64,000 bases of DNA from Vibrio chagasii (GTDB lineage: Bacteria; Pseudomonadota; Gammaproteobacteria; Enterobacterales; Vibrionaceae): assembly GCF_002954585.1 (NCBI RefSeq), contig NZ_MSCI01000003.1, forward strand, positions 85,967-149,966, read 5' to 3'. Positions 62,293 to 64,000 of this stretch are shown here, in pieces. Positions within the stretch are counted from its first letter, which is position 1. Each line of letters begins with the position of its first letter. The notes below the pieces were generated by a model, which worked only from the letters and a program-made list of their open reading frames with translations, was not told the origin of the DNA and did no database searches. The translations under genes were made by a program, and so were the position numbers.

Positions 62293-62435
62293 ATGGTTGG
62301 CCTCTTTTCACCGTTAGGTTATTTCACGTTTGGCGTTGGTTTGTTATTGATTTTATTGTATTTAGTCCGACTGCTTCTGGGGGCTTTTGTCTATTATCTA
62401 AGGCATGTTACGAAGAAGGAGAGGTTGAGAGAATA

Positions 62436-62465
62436 TAAAAAAGGCCCGCCTGCGAGGCGAGCCTA
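62436..62465 (-). terminator. Terminator of glnA
   Basis: On the minus strand AGGCTCGCC and GGCGGGCCT (one mismatch) form a stem followed by six T residues. Confidence 0.8.
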
Positions 62466-62520
62466 ATATTTAATCAGCGATTCTTACATGATTGCAGTAA
62501 GAAAGCTTATCTACCAGAGA

Positions 62521-63930
62521 TTAAACAGAGTAGTACAGTTCGAACTCAAGTGGGTGAGTTGTCATGTTTACTTTCTCTACATCTTGAGACTTAAGGTCGA
62601 TGTAAGAGTCGATGAAGTCGTCAGAGAATACACCGCCAGCTGTTAGGAACTCACGGTCAGCGTCCAGACACTCTAGAGCTTCTTTTAGTGAGTAAGCCAC
62701 TGTTGGGATTTCTGCCGCTTCTTCAGCTGGTAGGTCGTATAGATCTTTATCCATAGCTTCGCCTGGGTGGATCTTGTTCTTAATACCGTCAAGACCAGCC
62801 ATTAGCATTGCTGAGTAGCATAGGTATGGGTTCGCTGCTGGGTCACCAAAACGTAGCTCGATACGACGTGCTTTAGGGCTTGGTACCACAGGGATACGGA
62901 TAGAAGCAGAACGGTTACGTGCAGAGTAAGCAAGCATAACTGGAGCTTCGAAGCCTGGTACAAGACGCTTGTACGAGTTAGTTGATGGGTTAGCAAATGC
63001 GTTGATAGCGCGAGCGTGCTTGATAACACCACCGATGTAGTAAAGTGCCATTTCAGATAGGCCGCCGTACTTATCACCAGCAAACAGGTTAACGCCGTCT
63101 TTTGCTAGAGATTGGTGAACGTGCATACCAGAACCGTTATCACCAACTAGTGGCTTAGGCATGAATGTCGCTGTTTTACCAAATGCGTGAGCAACGTTGT
63201 GTACAACGTACTTGTAGATTTGAGTTTCGTCAGCTTTCGTTGTTAGCGTGTTGAAGCGAGTTGCGATTTCGTTTTGACCCGCAGTTGCTACTTCGTGGTG
63301 GTGCGCTTCTACAACTAGGCCCATCTCTTCCATTACTAGACACATTGCTGAACGGATGTCTTGAGATGAATCAACTGGAGCTACTGGGAAGTAACCGCCT
63401 TTAACGCCTGGACGGTGACCTTTGTTACCGCCTTCTACGTCAGAACCTGTGTTCCATGCTGCTTCGATGTCGTCGATCTTGAAGAAAGAACCTGACATGT
63501 CAGTTGCAAATTTAACGTCGTCAAATAGGAAGAACTCTGGCTCAGGACCGATTAGAACTGTGTCTGCGATACCTGTAGAGCGCATGTACTCTTCAGAGCG
63601 TTTTGCGATTGAGCGTGGGTCGCGGTCGTAGCCTTGCATAGTTGCAGGCTCTAGAATGTCACAACGGATGTTTAGCGTTGCGTCTTCTGTGAATGGGTCT
63701 AGAACAGCAGATGATGCGTCTGGCATCATTACCATGTCAGATTCGTTGATGCCTTTCCAACCGGCTACTGAAGAGCCGTCGAACATTTTACCTTCTTCGA
63801 AGAAGTCTGCGTCAACTTGGTGAGAAGGAATAGAGATATGCTGCTCTTTACCTTTAGTATCTGTAAAGCGTAGGTCTACAAATTTAACTTCGTTCTCTTG
63901 GATCAGCGATAGTACGTTTTCTACTGACAT
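62521..63930 (-). CDS. glnA: Glutamine synthetase, type I
   Basis: 469 residues (E. coli 469). Makes glutamine from glutamate, ammonia and ATP; forms dodecamers and is controlled by adenylylation. Seen: MFDGSSVAGWKGINESDM, the ATP-binding block KPLVGDNGSGMHVHQSL, and the adenylylation site in DLYDLPAEEA near residue 400. A short ribosome site (GGAGG) precedes the ATG. The promoter region is cut at the window edge, so the expected sigma-54 site cannot be seen. It is the ntrC target partner of glnLG downstream. Confidence 0.97.
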   Translation of the reverse strand: MSVENVLSLIQENEVKFVDLRFTDTKGKEQHISIPSHQVDADFFEEGKMFDGSSVAGWKGINESDMVMMPDASSAVLDPFTEDATLNIRCDILEPATMQGYDRDPRSIAKRSEEYMRSTGIADTVLIGPEPEFFLFDDVKFATDMSGSFFKIDDIEAAWNTGSDVEGGNKGHRPGVKGGYFPVAPVDSSQDIRSAMCLVMEEMGLVVEAHHHEVATAGQNEIATRFNTLTTKADETQIYKYVVHNVAHAFGKTATFMPKPLVGDNGSGMHVHQSLAKDGVNLFAGDKYGGLSEMALYYIGGVIKHARAINAFANPSTNSYKRLVPGFEAPVMLAYSARNRSASIRIPVVPSPKARRIELRFGDPAANPYLCYSAMLMAGLDGIKNKIHPGEAMDKDLYDLPAEEAAEIPTVAYSLKEALECLDADREFLTAGGVFSDDFIDSYIDLKSQDVEKVNMTTHPLEFELYYSV

Positions 63931-64000
63931 CTTGGATAACCTCCAGTGTTATTAATTTGGTATTAGCTCGATTCGGTTGAAACTAGCATTGATTAATGTC

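Overview
The window is chromosomal DNA of a Vibrio, most likely from the Splendidus clade (species inferred, not proven). The evidence is the vexRAB efflux locus between ubiK and rep, uspA-ftnA-uspB, a long Vibrio-type RyhB, Spot 42 beside polA, a CsrC-type RNA downstream of ysxC, and the block rmuC-ubiEJB-tatABC-hemB-polA-yihI-hemN-glnGL-glnA. No prophage, transposase, integrase or CRISPR array was seen. The sequence reads as stable core genome with a few accessory inserts.

Layout. 1-650: the 3' end of an rRNA operon (23S end, 5S, tRNA-Ser). 729-3363: divergent ilvY/ilvC (branched-chain amino acid synthesis). 3485-8729: ubiK, then the RND efflux operon vexR-vexA-vexB with a palindromic TetR-type operator. 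8878-11407: rep helicase and cytochrome c5. 11657-12311: a five-tRNA operon (Arg-His-Pro-His-Pro). 12312-13142: an AT-rich non-coding stretch. 13143-18685: a dipeptide-type ABC importer (fused double ATPase, binding protein, two permeases). 18794-21288: a SPOR-domain protein and a stand-alone NqrB. 21314-26446: a small DUF protein, gorA, rlmJ, prlC. 26464-31095: asnC, a large GGDEF-EAL sensor and rsmJ. 31181-31852: a Fur-box-controlled cysteine-rich protein. 31901-35852: a transporter, uspA, ftnA, uspB, yhiN. 35889-38749: an ECF sigma/anti-sigma operon led by two secreted proteins. 38945-46268: a transporter, rmuC, ubiquinone genes ubiE-ubiJ-ubiB and twin-arginine translocase tatABC. 46278-49021: a 38-residue CxxC microprotein, a TatD-family nuclease, hemB, an acetyltransferase. 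49096-52802: ryhB, a DnaA-box/GATC cluster, polA and spf (Spot 42). 53026-58966: a small exported protein, ysxC, cytochrome c4, csrC, a methyltransferase, yihI, a DUF2489 protein, hemN. 58979-64000: glnG, glnL, a DUF4124 protein and glnA, whose promoter is cut by the window edge.

Themes. Iron and heme recur: RyhB, a second Fur-box gene, ferritin, hemB, hemN and two c-type cytochromes. So do ubiquinone synthesis, nitrogen control (glnA/glnL/glnG) and post-transcriptional control by three sRNAs. Both rRNA methyltransferase genes rlmJ and rsmJ appear to start with TTG.

Points most worth a second look: a 23-codon reading frame with a ribosome-binding site inside the long 5' part of RyhB; a DnaA-box pair in inverted orientation next to a dense GATC cluster upstream of polA; the ECF sigma operon with paired SVCxDxC repeats and a candidate autoregulatory promoter; an orphan NqrB that keeps the FMN-attachment motif; and the 38-residue CxxC protein at 46278-46394.
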